Assembly: GCF_051401765.1 (NCBI RefSeq)
Contig: NW_027480463.1
Coordinates: forward strand, 2,728,001-2,792,000
Length of the DNA stretch: 64,000 nucleotides
Source: Calliopsis andreniformis
Lineage: Eukaryota > Arthropoda > Insecta > Hymenoptera > Andrenidae
Direction of reading: 5' to 3'
Of the stretch, positions 63,558 through 64,000 are shown piece after piece; position 1 is the stretch's first letter; the number at the start of each line of letters is the position of its first letter. A program made the translations under genes and the position numbers. Below the pieces are notes generated by a model, which worked only from the letters and a program-made list of their open reading frames with translations, was not told the origin of the DNA and ran no database searches.

Positions 63558-64000
63558 TCGATCCTCCATCCTCAATCCTCAATCCTCAAGCGTCAATCCT
63601 CAATCCTCAATCCTCAATCCTCAGTAATCAATCCTCAATCTTCAATACTGAATCGTCAATCCTCAGTCCTCAATCCTCAATCCTCAATCCTCGTTCCTCA
63701 AACCTCAATCCTCAACCCTCAGTCCTCACACTCAATTCTCAATTCTCAATCCTCAATCCTCAATCTTCAATCCTCAATAATCAATCTCCAATCCTAGATC
63801 CTCAATCCCCAATCCTCAATCCTTAATCCTCAGTCCTCAATCCTCAATCCTCAATCCTCAAACCTCAATCCCCAACCGTCAGTTCACGTCCTCAATCCTC
63901 AACCCTCAATCCTCAATCCTCAACCTTCAATCCTCAATACTCAATATTCAATTCTCAATCCTCAATCCTCAATCCTCAATCTTCAATCCTCAATCCTCAA
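63558..64000. repeat. 2123-bp HOR, next unit, cut by window end
   Basis: Begins like 24969 and 31184 and follows them to the last base. The array continues to the right. Confidence 0.85.

Larger units (their letters stand above)
1..64000. repeat. Heptamer satellite array, unit TCCTCAA (minus strand TTGAGGA)
   Basis: The window is made throughout of head-to-tail 7-bp units with consensus TCCTCAA. Frequent variants are TCTTCAA, TACTCAA, TTCTCAA, CCCTCAA, TCGTCAA, TCATCAA, TCCTCAG, TCCTCGA and ACCTCAA. The plus strand is almost free of G and the C-rich strand never changes side. No stretch of more than about 110 bases departs strongly from the unit, and even those stretches keep the 7-bp register. 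Three units make 21 bases, so every plus frame reads SSILNPQ without stops, which explains all long open frames. Minus frames hit TGA in each 21-base cycle. I do not recognise the family. Such long nested arrays are known from eukaryotic heterochromatin (pericentromeric, subtelomeric or sex-chromosome), but the location here is unknown. Confidence 0.97.
42709..64000. repeat. Large repeat, copy 2 (cut by window end)
   Basis: Counterpart of 6119-25411. It has 1650 bases (45399-47048) and 440 bases (62285-62724) that are missing from copy 1, and lacks copy 1's 91-bp doubling. Otherwise only rare single-base differences were seen, for example T at 49815, C at 50568, C at 51832, G at 52372, C at 52428, G at 55058, T at 56904 and A at 58051. 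It still matches at the last base of the window, so the true length is unknown. Confidence 0.92.

Noticed and set aside
1..64000. CRISPR array
   Set aside because: Units are 7 bp and contiguous; there are no unique spacers between conserved 20-40 bp repeats and no cas-like gene.
1..64000. Telomere: TTGAGGA resembles the plant-type TTTAGGG heptamer
   Set aside because: It differs at two of seven positions and the array is variant-rich with long HORs, unlike a telomerase-made terminal tract. I saw no block of TTTAGGG or TTAGGG (or complements). A subtelomeric place remains possible but unsupported.
1..64000. tRNA, rRNA, promoters, terminators, replication origin
   Set aside because: No cloverleaf-like sequence, no rRNA-like stretch, no GC-rich stem followed by T-run, and no base composition shift. 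The plus strand has too little G to form such structures.

Overview
The whole 64 kb is one uninterrupted satellite (simple-sequence) array built on the 7-bp unit TCCTCAA, whose minus strand reads TTGAGGA. I found no gene, RNA gene, transposon, CRISPR array or unique sequence. Every long open frame is a by-product of the repeat. Seven bases taken three times is 21 bases, so all three plus-strand frames read the same stop-free heptapeptide cycle SSILNPQ, while on the minus strand TGA stops recur every 21 bases in each frame. The C-rich strand is the plus strand from end to end, and I saw no orientation switch. Tens of kilobases of satellite with nested higher-order repeats (HORs) point to eukaryotic heterochromatin. 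Nothing in the sequence names the species or chromosome position, and I do not recognise the satellite family.

Three kinds of variation sit on the heptamer. (1) Point variants such as TCTTCAA, TACTCAA, TTCTCAA, CCCTCAA and TCGTCAA act as markers. (2) Rare length variants occur: 6-bp units such as TCCTCG, TCCTCA or TTCACG in 'tcctcag + hexamer' modules, and very rare 8-bp units such as TCCTCATG. (3) There are 34 'islands' of 15 strongly diverged heptads (about 105 bp, still in 7-bp register), 32 complete and 2 truncated, which fall into four sequence types (a to d).

Layout: 1-6118 is a mosaic that includes a 641-bp tandem duplication. 6119-25411 is copy 1 of a very large repeat. 25412-42708 lies between the copies. 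It includes most of a head-to-tail duplication A (21949-27814) / B (27815-34494), an 1181-bp tandem duplication, several small tandem duplications (412, 370, 133, 42 and 685 bp), and a cluster of islands at 38.9-41.1 kb. 42709-64000 is copy 2 of the large repeat, cut by the window end. Copies 1 and 2 are 36.6-38.6 kb apart and almost identical apart from three structural differences (1650 bp, 440 bp and 91 bp).

The most informative pattern is arithmetic. Almost every duplication or indel whose ends I located equals a whole number of heptads minus the number of hexamers it contains. In addition, some islands are chimeras of two types, joined inside shared sequence. Together these suggest that the array evolves by in-register unequal exchange or slippage, with the islands as places where exchange junctions can be seen. 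All comparisons were made by eye; an assembly artefact cannot be excluded.
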